A stretch of 64,000 bases of DNA from Cognatundibacterium griseum. Its GTDB lineage: Bacteria; Pseudomonadota; Gammaproteobacteria; Burkholderiales; Burkholderiaceae_D. The DNA lies in contig NZ_JACOGC010000004.1 of the NCBI RefSeq assembly GCF_014284195.1, positions 307,100-371,099 of the forward strand. Direction: 5' to 3'. Below are positions 8,142 through 16,603 of the stretch, in pieces. Numbering within the stretch: the first letter of the stretch is position 1; every line of letters starts with the position of its first letter. The position numbers and the translations under genes are program-made. Under the pieces are notes generated by a model. The model saw only the letters and a list, made by a program, of their open reading frames with translations, was not told where the DNA came from and did not search any database.

Positions 8142-9397
8142 AGCGGCGCAGCTATTTCCTGCTGGCAGCACTGCTGGGGACACTGGCATCCGGCGCACAG
8201 GCAGCACCACCCGCCGAGATACCGGCCGATCTGTCCGCCATTCTGCCGCCACGACAAACGGTGCAACAGACGCTGGAAAACCTGCCGGCTCTGCGCACCG
8301 CCCGCCTGCAGCAGGACATGGCAGCGGCCAGCCGTCAGAAACTGGAATCGGGAAGCCATGAATGGGTGCTGCGCACAGGCCAGACACGGCGTACCGAAGC
8401 CACAGGCCAGTCGCTGAAGGATCAGGAAATCGCGCTGGAACGCCCGGTGCGCTGGTTCGGTAAAGCCGGAAAAGATGCCGCCATCGGCGAAAAACAGGTC
8501 AGCCTGGCGCAACTCGCCTATGCCGATACCTGGCACGAAGCAGGCCGGACACTGCTCAGCGACTGGTTCGACACGCTGCGCGCCAGCGTCTACCGGCAAA
8601 AACTGGAAGAACAGCTGGAACTGTCGCGCCAGCTGCGGCAACTGACAGAAAAACGGGTCAGGGCCGGTGATGCCGCACAGATTGAACTGGTGCAGGCAGA
8701 CACCGAACTCCAGCGGCTGGCAGCGCAATGGCAACAGGCGCAGATGCGGGAAGAACAGCAGATGCAATTGTTCAGCGCCAGTTATCCCGGTTTGCAACCG
8801 GTGCCGCTCCAGACGCTGCCCGCGCCGTTACCGGCCGGTCTCAGCCAGAATGCCTGGATCGACCTGATCATGGACGATAACCATGAGCTGGAACTGGCGG
8901 AGGAAGAAGCCGCCTTGTCCCGCATGCAGGCCAGCCGGATCGCCAGCGACGCCATGCCCGACCCGACGATCGGTATCCGCGTCTCACGCGAACGCGATGG
9001 TCAGGAACGCTTGCTGGGTATCAGTATTTCGATTCCCCTGTCCGGCAGCGGACGGACGGCGGACAGCAGCATGGCGCAGGTCAGGGCACGCATCTCGGCG
9101 GAAAAACACAGCCTGACCCGCATGAAAGTCCTGCGCGATGCACAGCGCGTCACCCGGGAGGCCGGACATCTGTACACCATCTGGCAAAGCCAGCAGCAGG
9201 TGCAGCAGCAAAGTCAGGCACAGGCGGCGACCATGATGCGGGCATATCAGCTGGGTGAAGCTGCCTTCAGCGACACCCTGCAGACGCGCCGCATGGCGCT
9301 CGAATCCAGTCTGACTGCCGCCACGGCACAGCTCGATGCCTTGCAGGCGCATGCGCGGCTGGAGCTGGATGCACACCGGCTGTGGACGGTGGACTGA
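8138..9397 (+). CDS. Outer-membrane efflux channel (TolC/CzcC family)
   Basis: The 419-residue product has a signal peptide cleaved near 'SGAQA|AP'. It contains long amphipathic helices rich in Q, E, R and A ('LEEQLELSRQLRQLTEKRVRAGDAAQIELVQADTELQRL', residues ~150-190), the tandem OEP repeats of TolC-like trimers that span periplasm and outer membrane. It completes the tripartite pump with the adaptor and RND genes upstream and overlaps DUF3240 by four bases. The channel gene coming last, after a DUF3240 gene, differs from the classical czcCBA order. An intrinsic terminator follows at 9443. Confidence 0.92.
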   Translation: MKRRSYFLLAALLGTLASGAQAAPPAEIPADLSAILPPRQTVQQTLENLPALRTARLQQDMAAASRQKLESGSHEWVLRTGQTRRTEATGQSLKDQEIALERPVRWFGKAGKDAAIGEKQVSLAQLAYADTWHEAGRTLLSDWFDTLRASVYRQKLEEQLELSRQLRQLTEKRVRAGDAAQIELVQADTELQRLAAQWQQAQMREEQQMQLFSASYPGLQPVPLQTLPAPLPAGLSQNAWIDLIMDDNHELELAEEEAALSRMQASRIASDAMPDPTIGIRVSRERDGQERLLGISISIPLSGSGRTADSSMAQVRARISAEKHSLTRMKVLRDAQRVTREAGHLYTIWQSQQQVQQQSQAQAATMMRAYQLGEAAFSDTLQTRRMALESSLTAATAQLDALQAHARLELDAHRLWTVD

Positions 9398-9442
9398 ACA
9401 GGCTCCGGGATATGTGCAGTTCTTAAAACTGTCACGGAGAAC

Positions 9443-9472
9443 AAAAAAGGCAGCGCATGGCTGCCTTTTTTT
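9443..9472. terminator. Intrinsic terminator after the efflux operon
   Basis: The GGCAGC/GCTGCC stem with a five-base loop is flanked by A6 on the left and T7 on the right, so it can terminate transcription on both strands. It lies between the channel gene (ends 9397, plus strand) and the binding-protein gene (ends 9546, minus strand). Confidence 0.88.
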
Positions 9473-9545
9473 GAGAGCAACTTAGTCTGTATTCAGTGCG
9501 TATTCGGTGCGCCGTGCAAAAGCCCGGCGCCGGATACGCACCGGT

Positions 9546-10667
9546 TTAACGGAACCATGCCTGCTGATAATGGCTGCGGTAATCGTTCGCCGGATCAAAC
9601 GTGTTGCGCGCACCGCCGTCATAAGCAATATTCTGCGCAGTCACCAGATGCACCGGTGTCACATAACCGCTGGGCTGGTCGCCGGACATCGCGCGGTTCA
9701 ATTCATCCACCAGTTGCCAGGCGTGCATCGCCAGCGGCTCGGGCACGGTGCCGGTCTGGATGCCGTTGGCGCGAATCCGGCGATACGCCGCCGGTGAGCC
9801 ATCGCCGGCAGAAATGCCTGTGAGCTTGTTCGCAGCCACCAGCGGCGCCACCGAGGGGGAATCGAGCAGGTCGAAATAAAAATCATTGACGGCGATGGTA
9901 TGCGTCCATTTGGTGCCGTGGCGTTTCACCAGTGCTTCGACCACGCCTTTCATTTTCAGGTAGGCGTCATTCAGCGGTACGTCTTCCACGCTCAGGATGC
10001 GGCAGCCTTCGCATTGTTTCAGCGTTTCGATCATCGCTGCCGATTTGGCTGCCATATAAGGATTGGTGGAGTCGGTGAAAACGACGATACCCGCCTTGCT
10101 GTTGGAATCGACGACCGTATAAAGAGCCGCAACCTGCGCCACTTCTTTGGGATTGGAGGTGATGTTGGTAAACAGCCCGTCGGTCGGACCATTCTTGACG
10201 GAAGCATGCCAGCCGACGACCGGAACCTTGGCCTTGGCCGCCGCCGCCATGCCCTTGGCCTGGGTGGTGACATCGACACCGGCGAGAATGATGCCGTCAG
10301 CCTTCATGTCCAGCGCCTGGGTAATGATAGCCGCCCCCTGGTTGCAGCGGCCGCGGCAATCAATCGGCAGGGTTTCCCACGAACCCGCGGCACCGGCTTC
10401 GCGCACGCCGTGGAACACACCGGCAATACCGGCGTCGCTCATGTCGCCGGCAATAAAGATGATTTTCTTTTTCTTCTGGATTTTCGGTCCTTCGACCGGC
10501 CCTTCCCATTTGTTTTTCAATGCAGCAGCACGGGCGACCTTGGCATTCGCACGGCTCATGAATTGCATGGGATTTTCCTGGGCTGTGGCGGCGCCGGAGA
10601 TGAAACTTAACGCCAGCAGCAACACAGTCAGAGTCTTACTAGGAATATTACTAGGAATCGCGATCAT
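9546..10667 (-). CDS. Orphan periplasmic sugar-type substrate-binding protein (RbsB-like, Peripla_BP_4)
   Basis: The 373-residue product has a Sec signal peptide ending near 'SGAATAQ'. The mature part has the two-lobed type I fold: 'KKIIFIAGDMSDAGIAGVFHG', 'IITQALDMKADGIILAGVD', 'KVPVVGWHAS' and 'AGIVVFTDSTNPYMAAKSAAM' mark the N lobe and hinge. No permease or ATPase gene adjoins it, so it is an orphan component or a sensory binding protein. It carries two cysteine pairs, 'DCRGRCNQG' and 'QCEGCRIL', which could form disulfides and are unusual for RbsB-like proteins. Its leader contains a terminator-like hairpin. The ligand is unknown. Confidence 0.85.
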   Translation of the reverse strand: MIAIPSNIPSKTLTVLLLALSFISGAATAQENPMQFMSRANAKVARAAALKNKWEGPVEGPKIQKKKKIIFIAGDMSDAGIAGVFHGVREAGAAGSWETLPIDCRGRCNQGAAIITQALDMKADGIILAGVDVTTQAKGMAAAAKAKVPVVGWHASVKNGPTDGLFTNITSNPKEVAQVAALYTVVDSNSKAGIVVFTDSTNPYMAAKSAAMIETLKQCEGCRILSVEDVPLNDAYLKMKGVVEALVKRHGTKWTHTIAVNDFYFDLLDSPSVAPLVAANKLTGISAGDGSPAAYRRIRANGIQTGTVPEPLAMHAWQLVDELNRAMSGDQPSGYVTPVHLVTAQNIAYDGGARNTFDPANDYRSHYQQAWFR

Positions 10668-10687
10668 GGTTCTCGGTCGGTCAGGTT

Positions 10688-10715
10688 AAAAAAAACCTGC
10701 GTGAAACACGCAGGT
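10688..10715 (-). terminator. Terminator-like hairpin in the 5' leader of the binding-protein gene
   Basis: Read on the minus strand, ACCTGCGTG-TTT-CACGCAGGT (9-bp perfect stem) is followed at once by a run of seven to eight T. It ends about 20 bases before the ATG at 10667. A terminator just ahead of the gene it precedes suggests either transcription attenuation of that gene or the 3' end of a small RNA encoded in the preceding AT-rich stretch. Confidence 0.72.
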
Positions 10716-11040
10716 ACTATTTCATCTTTTCCAGACTGACACCGGCATTGAGCCTGACCCTGTCACACGCTACGACGACAGGTACTTTTCAGAAATGTTC
10801 CGCGCCAATCTAACTTGCAACAAATATTTACATTTGCGTTGATTATTGCAGAAAATTTTTCCAAATGAATAGAGTTTCTGTACCAGGATTAACGATATGG
10901 AATTTAATTCAACCCAATTGAATCTGAACAATATTTTGAACTATATAAAATAAATATAGCCATTCAAAATTTTGTTCCGTGCGGCAACATTGAGTGGTCT
11001 GATTACTATTTACAACATTTCCTTTCGTTTTTAAGCCGTT
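10716..11040. other. AT-rich non-coding stretch between the binding-protein and DUF2807 genes
   Basis: About 325 bases hold no credible coding frame and are clearly more AT-rich than the flanks ('ctatataaaataaatatagc' near 10940). On the minus strand, CCTGTC...GACAGG around 10760-10782 can form an upstream stem ahead of the terminator-like hairpin. I see no confident promoter or known riboswitch. It is the likely leader or small-RNA region for the gene to its left. Confidence 0.5.
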
Positions 11041-11889
11041 TTATTTCCAGATAATGTCTCCGGAACCGTGTTTTTCCAGTTGGCGGCGCACTGGATTTCC
11101 CTGAATAAACAAGTCGCCGCTGCCCAGCAGCCGCCCGTTCACCTCTTCGCTGACGCTGACCCTGGCGTCGCCGGAACCCATCGACTGCACATTGAGCGTT
11201 GCCAGGCGGAATGCCGCCGCATTCAGATTGCCGGAGCCGGACAATCTGGCGCTGAGCGCCTTGCCCTGACCTTTCAGTAGAGCGTCGCCCGAACCGAGCA
11301 TATTCAGCTCCAGCATGTCGTTGCGGTCCAGTTGCAACTGCAGATCGCCGCTACCGCTCATATTCGCCTGCAACTGCGTGAATTCGCCCTCCAGCATCAC
11401 GTCACCGGAACCGTGCATCCGCAGATCGAGTTTGCTGCCTTTGAAGCCTTTGATATTGCCGTCGCCGCTGCCGCTGAACTGCAGTTTTTCAATCGCCGGC
11501 AACGTCAGTTCAACCCGGGTCGCCTCGCTCTTGCCGAGCGAGATGAAAATGCCGCGGGTCGCCACATAGAGCGTATTGCCTTCGATGCGGGTGGTCACGC
11601 GCGCCACCAGTTTCGGGTCACCCTTGATGAACAGCTCCGGCGTGGCGCCCGGCCGCAGCAGCAGGTCCAGCGGTCCGCTCATCACCACATTCACGATCCG
11701 TGCTTCCACTTCGCGCCGTTCGCTGGCAAGCGCGCCGCTGGCTGCATTGCCGCTGGCGGATGGCCCCGCAGCAACGGCAGCGCTGGCCGCGACCGTTGCT
11801 GCGTGGGCGCGGATCACCAGAGCCGATGCCGCTGTGAGAACGACGGATAAAGCCAGCAAGGTGACGCCGGTGCGCAAGATATGTTTCAT
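11041..11889 (-). CDS. DUF2807 (head-GIN) domain exported protein with repeated GSGD motifs
   Basis: The 282-residue product has an N-terminal hydrophobic signal or anchor (residues ~8-30) and an Ala/Ser-rich linker. A DUF2807 beta-helix follows. The GSG(D/N) motif occurs eight times at roughly 18-22-residue intervals ('FSGSGDGNI', 'MHGSGDVML', 'MSGSGDLQL', 'MLGSGDALL', 'LSGSGNLNA', 'SMGSGDARV', 'LLGSGDLFI', 'KHGSGDIIW'), each a likely turn of a parallel beta-solenoid. AAAGGA precedes the ATG at a good distance. The DUF1700 gene lies 47 bases upstream on the same strand, a common partnership in envelope-stress loci. The precise role is unknown. Confidence 0.85.
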   Translation of the reverse strand: MKHILRTGVTLLALSVVLTAASALVIRAHAATVAASAAVAAGPSASGNAASGALASERREVEARIVNVVMSGPLDLLLRPGATPELFIKGDPKLVARVTTRIEGNTLYVATRGIFISLGKSEATRVELTLPAIEKLQFSGSGDGNIKGFKGSKLDLRMHGSGDVMLEGEFTQLQANMSGSGDLQLQLDRNDMLELNMLGSGDALLKGQGKALSARLSGSGNLNAAAFRLATLNVQSMGSGDARVSVSEEVNGRLLGSGDLFIQGNPVRRQLEKHGSGDIIWK

Positions 11890-11935
11890 GATGTAATCCT
11901 TTCATTCAGATAAATTTTTCCCGATGCGGGCAGCG

Positions 11936-12682
11936 TCAGGCGACGCTGCCCGCTCTGAGCAGGTTCAGATTCCATTCCAGATAAGTCCTGAATCCGCGCC
12001 AGGTATAGCGCGTGAGCCACATGCAGGACATCAGCAGCAGGATGCCCGCAGCGATCATGCCGCTGCCCTTGAGCGCTTCGGCAGCACCGAATTGTCTGCC
12101 CAGAAAAATGGAAATGCTGTCTGTGGGAGGCTGATGCGGCGCGGCAGCGGACGCTTCCGGCACCGCTTTACCGCCAGCCACGACGCCTGCCGCATCGATA
12201 TTGACTTCAATCTCCCGCTGCAGAACGCTCATGGAATGGTGTTTGGCCGGCAGGCTCAGTCCTTGCGGAAATTCGATCGTCACGTGCTCCGCGCCGGAAA
12301 GCGCGACTCCCGTGATCAGCACACCGGACAGATACAGCACCAGCGCTGCGATATAAGTCGCGCACAGCGCCGAGCAGTACACCAGCGCCGGTATCGCCAT
12401 CAGCAAATTGAATGTGGCCAGCCCGAACAGCGCCACCACCAGGTGCCCAAGGCGACTAATGCTAAAACGCTGCCGCAGCGCCTGATAGTGCAGGCGGGCG
12501 CGCTTCTGCGCTACGATCAGCTGAGGTTTTGGCAGGCGGCTGATGATTTCCTGCTCGATCTCGCCCGCCATCATGCCGTCGACAAACTGGCCCTCGTAAT
12601 CCCACAGGATTTCTTCCTGCACCGGCCCGGGGAAATCCTGCAGGGCGAGTTTCAGGGTATTCATGTATTCCGTCTTGTCCAT
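11936..12682 (-). CDS. DUF1700 domain membrane protein
   Basis: The 248-residue product starts at ATG 12682, seven bases after GGAG; a frame running further upstream to 12799 lacks a site and family similarity. The N-terminus 'MDKTEYMNTLKLALQDFP' and 'EEILWDYEGQF' matches DUF1700, whose helical cytoplasmic domain precedes membrane helices. Two or three hydrophobic segments ('HLVVALFGLATFNLLMAIPA', 'ATYIAALVLYLSGVLITGV') and a last one near 'GSGMIAAGILLLMSCMW' are visible. DUF1700 genes usually follow a PadR-type repressor gene; none is present here. It probably forms an operon with the DUF2807 gene. Function is undefined. Confidence 0.8.
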   Translation of the reverse strand: MDKTEYMNTLKLALQDFPGPVQEEILWDYEGQFVDGMMAGEIEQEIISRLPKPQLIVAQKRARLHYQALRQRFSISRLGHLVVALFGLATFNLLMAIPALVYCSALCATYIAALVLYLSGVLITGVALSGAEHVTIEFPQGLSLPAKHHSMSVLQREIEVNIDAAGVVAGGKAVPEASAAAPHQPPTDSISIFLGRQFGAAEALKGSGMIAAGILLLMSCMWLTRYTWRGFRTYLEWNLNLLRAGSVA

Positions 12683-12892
12683 CACACACTCCGTCCGGTC
12701 ATTCCAAGGTCTGTGAAAAGCTGGGGACAGAATACGAAGCCGGAAACAGGAATGCCAGCGCGATGCGACAGTGCGCTGAATCACCGGCATCAAATGCACA
12801 AATCGCCGATTGGACGGCGGCTCCTGCGGGGAGCTCAGAACCGGTGCGGCACGGCAATGTCGTCCGAACCGTCCGGTTGTTCGCGCGCCTTT

Positions 12893-14491
12893 TTATGGCG
12901 GCAATGCGTGCTGATGATCCTGGCGCCGGACCTGCATCCAGGCAGACAGCCGTTCCACCGCTGCGGCAGGCAACTGCAAACCCAGATGAGAACGCCGCCA
13001 CAGCACATCGTCAGCCTGCTGCGCCCATTCGTATTGCATCAGATAGTCAAGCTCGCGGGTACACAGGCCGGGCGCCAGCCATTCGCCCATATCGGCCATC
13101 TGGCGGCAGCCTTCCAGCAGACGATGCAGCCGTGTACCGTAGGCATTCACATAGCGCTGCACCAGCGCTGGCGGCAGCCAGTGGTAGCGCTGCTGGCAAC
13201 TGGCGACAAAATCCGCCAGACCGGTGACCGAACGCACGTCGGGCACGGTTGCCGCGATATCGCCGCCCGGCAGGCAGGCGTGCGCTGTCCAGGCGCCATG
13301 CCGGTTGCCCAGCAGCGGGGCCAGCTGGTCCAGCGCTTCTTCCGCCAGCTTGCGGCAGGTGGTGATTTTTCCGCCCCAGACCTGTAACAGCGGTGCGGGT
13401 TGCGGCGTCAGCAACAGGCGATAATCGCGGCTCAGCGCGGCTGCCTGCGCCCCGGTGCCATCGCCCGCCAGCAATGGCCGGACACCGGAAAAACTGTGCA
13501 CCACATCAGCGGGCCGCACCGGCCGGGCAAAATAAGAAGACGCCAGCCCGCACAGATAAGCAATCTCATCCGCGCTGATCTGCGCCTGCCCCGGGTCATC
13601 GTGCTGGTCGACATCGGTGGTGCCGATCAAAGTGAAATGCTGCTCATACGGCAGGGCAAACACCACCCTGCCATCACTGTGCTGCAACAGGTAAGCACAA
13701 TCATGCGCAAACAGCGCGGGCACCACGATATGACTGCCCCTGACCAGCCGCAGCGGAGGAATCGCCGCCACTGGCTGCTGCAGCACGCTGCGGGCAGTCT
13801 GCGCCACCCACGGCCCGCTGGCATTGACCAGGCTGCGCGCCGTGACGCGCTGTCGTCTGCCGCTGCGCGTTTCCAGCTCCAGCCGCCAGATGCCGGCCTC
13901 CGCTTGCGCCGATACGCAACGGGTGCGGGTCAGGATTTGCGCCCTGCGCTCTGCGGCATCCAGCGCATTCAGCACGACCAGCCGCGCATCGTTGACCCAG
14001 CCGTCCGAATAGGCAAAACCGCGGCGGTACCTGGCCTGCAATGCCTGCCCTGCCACATGGGTGCGCAGATCGACAGCAGCGCTGGCCGGCAGGATCCGGC
14101 GTGACGCCAGATGGTCGTACAGCAGCAGGCCGAGCCGGATCAGCCAGGCCGGACGCTGGTCTGCCGTATGCGGCATGATCAGGCGCAGCGGATGAATCAG
14201 GTGCGCGGCGGAAGACATCAGAATTTCGCGTTCCTGCAGGGCTTTGCGCACCAGTCCGAATTCGCCGTATTCCAGATAACGCAAACCGCCGTGGATCATC
14301 TTGCTGGAGGCCGAGGAGGTATGTGCAGCCAGATCGTCCTGTTCGCACAGCAGCACGCTCAGACCGCGCCCGGCAGCGTCGCGCGCAATGCTGACGCCGT
14401 TAATGCCGCCGCCGATCACCGCCACGTCCACCGGCTGACCGGCACTGCGCCCGGTACCGGCTTCCGGTGCAGAGCCGGCTATCCCGTTCAT
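12893..14491 (-). CDS. glpD: Aerobic glycerol-3-phosphate dehydrogenase
   Basis: The 532-residue FAD enzyme oxidises sn-glycerol 3-phosphate to dihydroxyacetone phosphate at the inner membrane and feeds electrons to quinone. The FAD-binding motif 'VAVIGGGINGVSIARDAAGRG' (residues ~23-43) and the family sequences 'SSKMIHGGLRYLEYGEFGLV', 'NASGPWV', 'GTTDVDQHDDP' and 'FSGVRPLL' are present, as is the C-terminal helical domain ('LDYLMQYEWAQQADDVLWRRSHLGL'). Its start overlaps the end of the SMP-30-like gene by four bases, indicating co-transcription. No glpF, glpK or glpR is seen nearby, so glycerol uptake genes would be elsewhere. Confidence 0.96.
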   Translation of the reverse strand: MNGIAGSAPEAGTGRSAGQPVDVAVIGGGINGVSIARDAAGRGLSVLLCEQDDLAAHTSSASSKMIHGGLRYLEYGEFGLVRKALQEREILMSSAAHLIHPLRLIMPHTADQRPAWLIRLGLLLYDHLASRRILPASAAVDLRTHVAGQALQARYRRGFAYSDGWVNDARLVVLNALDAAERRAQILTRTRCVSAQAEAGIWRLELETRSGRRQRVTARSLVNASGPWVAQTARSVLQQPVAAIPPLRLVRGSHIVVPALFAHDCAYLLQHSDGRVVFALPYEQHFTLIGTTDVDQHDDPGQAQISADEIAYLCGLASSYFARPVRPADVVHSFSGVRPLLAGDGTGAQAAALSRDYRLLLTPQPAPLLQVWGGKITTCRKLAEEALDQLAPLLGNRHGAWTAHACLPGGDIAATVPDVRSVTGLADFVASCQQRYHWLPPALVQRYVNAYGTRLHRLLEGCRQMADMGEWLAPGLCTRELDYLMQYEWAQQADDVLWRRSHLGLQLPAAAVERLSAWMQVRRQDHQHALPP

Positions 14492-15621
14492 CGCCGGCGC
14501 GCCGGATTCGGCATCCAGCCGATGCCCTGCGCATGCAGGCTCTGGATGTATAAACGCTCCGGCGTTTCAGTCACGCCGGTGGTTTCCGGATATTTACCGC
14601 TCGGGTCCTGCAGGTCCCGCTGTATTTTGCCGTTTTCATCAAACGCCAGCACATGACCGTAAGCCGGCGGCACCGGCCACAGGAAGCGCGGCAGACGCAG
14701 CGTGATGCTGCGCAGCCAGGGTTTGTCTGCCATGCCGTCAATCGCCGCACCGCGCGGCTTGGCAAGGCCGACCCAGATCCGGCCATCAAGACCGCGCATC
14801 AGGTTATCGGGATAACCGGGCAGATCGCGCAGCACCGGCTGCGCCCGCTTTCGGTCGGCCTTGTTTTTCAGATGCAGAACGGGTGCATGCAGGGCAATTT
14901 TCCAGACCCGGTATTCCCCGGTTTCAGCAACGAACAGCGACTGCTCATCCTGACTCAGTGCAATGCCGTTGGCAAAGCAGATCTGGTCGGCAATCACATG
15001 CGCCTGCCGGCTGACAGGATCGTATTCAATGATGCGGCCGGTCGATGAGTGTTCCAGAATGTCGAGCACACTGGCCTGAAAGGTGCCGCCGTATTCGCGT
15101 GCGCCGAAACGCTGGCTGGCATCGGACAGATAGATTTTGCCGTCCCGCGCCACAACCACGGCATCGGCATACAGCAAGGGCGTGCCATCCACCTGATCCA
15201 GCAGCACGCTGATCTGACGCTCCGGACTGATCTGCAGCAAACCGCGGTAGGCATCGGCGGCAATCAGGTTGCCATGTGCATCAAACGCAAAACCGAGCAC
15301 CCGGCCACCGGTATTGACCCAGGTTTCCTGCTGGCTGCCATCCGGTTGCATGCGTAAAATCGCGCCGGAACTGACTGCCGCATACAGCCAGCCATCGGGG
15401 CCCAGCGCGATGTGCTCCGGGCCGGTTTCTGCACCGATCCTGATCAGCTGCAGTGCCGCCAGCTGCTCGTTGCGCGCATGCGGCGGCGCGTAACCGGTGA
15501 ACGGCGTGGCCTGCCAGGCAACCGGATTCACCGGCACCGGCGCCAGCAACAGATACGCCGCCAGCAGTGTCAGCAATAACAGCAAACCGCCCAGAATGCG
15601 CCAGCACCATGTTTTCAGCAC
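14488..15621 (-). CDS. SMP-30/strictosidine-synthase-like beta-propeller protein, membrane-anchored
   Basis: The product is 377 residues from GTG 15621, six bases after AAGGAG; upstream in-frame codons have no site. An N-terminal hydrophobic segment ('ILGGLLLLLTLLAAYLLLAP', residues ~9-28) suggests an uncleaved anchor with the rest in the periplasm. The remainder is a six-bladed propeller of the SMP-30/strictosidine synthase group: 'GPEHIALGPDGWLYAAVSSG', 'LIAADAYRGLLQI', 'YADAVVVARDGKIYLSDAS' and 'CFANGIALSQDEQSLFVAETG'. Relatives include lactonases and arylesterases as well as proteins without known activity. It is coupled to glpD by an ATGA-type overlap. The substrate is not assignable. 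Confidence 0.82.
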   Translation of the reverse strand: MLKTWCWRILGGLLLLLTLLAAYLLLAPVPVNPVAWQATPFTGYAPPHARNEQLAALQLIRIGAETGPEHIALGPDGWLYAAVSSGAILRMQPDGSQQETWVNTGGRVLGFAFDAHGNLIAADAYRGLLQISPERQISVLLDQVDGTPLLYADAVVVARDGKIYLSDASQRFGAREYGGTFQASVLDILEHSSTGRIIEYDPVSRQAHVIADQICFANGIALSQDEQSLFVAETGEYRVWKIALHAPVLHLKNKADRKRAQPVLRDLPGYPDNLMRGLDGRIWVGLAKPRGAAIDGMADKPWLRSITLRLPRFLWPVPPAYGHVLAFDENGKIQRDLQDPSGKYPETTGVTETPERLYIQSLHAQGIGWMPNPARRR

Positions 15622-15959
15622 GTCAGTCTCCTTGTTGTGTCTGCCTGTCCGGAAAGCGGGTAACGGCAACGCGCCGCCGCTACGCTCCTGAAAATGTTAA
15701 TACAGAAGCATCTTGGCATACCGGCAGCTCTTACGCCAAGTGGTTCCGGTGAGCGGAAGCGCTGCGGGCGGCGCAGGGTGGCAAAACGTACGAACGCAAG
15801 TGCGCCGGAGAATTGGCTGCCTCAGCCCTGAAGCAGCGCGAACAGGAAACAGCAAATAACCCGGCAGTTGTGTCATCGCAGGCTGCCGTCAGCAAACACC
15901 GGCACGCATCCGTGCCAGCCAATCTGCATGACGATTCTGCGTCACGATTCTGCATCACA
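15622..15959. other. Intergenic region without a recognisable gene
   Basis: About 338 bases. The only structures seen are a GGCACG/CGTGCC hairpin with a 4-base loop (15901-15916) about 45 bases past the exonuclease stop, a possible weak terminator for it, and a 13-base imperfect tandem duplication ACGATTCTGC(G/A)TC at 15931-15943 and 15944-15956. Short frames here have no family features or ribosome sites. Confidence 0.55.
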
Positions 15960-16463
15960 TTAATGCAGGATTTTGCTGGCGTCGTAGGTACGCAGCCAGG
16001 TCAGCTGCAGGATGCGCGCATCATTGCTGGCGCGGTGGCGGGTGAGGTTCAGGTCGTCTTCCACCTGTATCTTGGTGGCATGCCAGACGGCTTCCTGACG
16101 CGGCGATATGATTTCCCGCAAATCCGCCAGCCGGAATTGCGGTGAACGCTGCGCCGCATCAAACAACCGCGCCAGCCACACATAATCATGCGCCCAGCCA
16201 TCGGTGTACACCGTCTGCCCGCCAAGCAGCTGGTTCAGCTGGTCAGCCACCTGATTCACGGCCCGTCCGCGGGCGATCAGCATTTCACGCTGAATCCGGT
16301 GCGCGCCGACAGCGCGCTCGTCCCAGTGCTCCCAGTCGTCTTCCGGCCGGATCAGAGTGCACCAGCCTTCACCGTGGCGATGGGAAAATCCGACTTCGAT
16401 CGGATAACTGCCCCGGCCAAAACCTGAGGCTTCAAAATCAATCACAACCGGTACGCTGATCAT
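15960..16463 (-). CDS. DEDDh-type 3'-5' exonuclease (DnaQ/RNase T fold)
   Basis: The product is 167 residues from ATG 16463, which follows AAGGAG by six bases; a longer frame from 16511 lacks such a site. Exo motifs are 'VVIDFEASGFG' (the D-x-E pair, Exo I), 'YTDGWAHDYVWLARLF' (Exo II Asp) and 'HRASNDARILQL' (Exo III H-x4-D). This DEDDh core appears without any other domain, as in stand-alone exonucleases of DNA or RNA processing and not in the polymerase epsilon subunit. Substrate preference cannot be told. A palindromic repeat (16604-16678) lies upstream and could contain its promoter. Confidence 0.85.
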   Translation of the reverse strand: MISVPVVIDFEASGFGRGSYPIEVGFSHRHGEGWCTLIRPEDDWEHWDERAVGAHRIQREMLIARGRAVNQVADQLNQLLGGQTVYTDGWAHDYVWLARLFDAAQRSPQFRLADLREIISPRQEAVWHATKIQVEDDLNLTRHRASNDARILQLTWLRTYDASKILH

Positions 16464-16603
16464 GGCAGGCTCCTTCGCCGGACAAGCGGCAGGAATGACA
16501 GGGGGCAACACTGTATTTTGTACTAAACCGGCAGATGTGCAAGTTTTTCTGCGCTAAACCGGCGCTGCGAAAGCGCGGCGCGACCGAAGTCAGCAGATCA
16601 AAA

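Noticed and set aside
12683..12799. N-terminal extension of the DUF1700 protein
   Set aside because: An in-frame upstream Met exists, but GGAG is placed for ATG 12682 and DUF1700 similarity begins there.
11924..13387. Long plus-strand frame over the DUF1700 and glpD genes
   Set aside because: Composition is low-complexity (R, H, Q, A) without motifs, and it runs antisense across two recognised genes.
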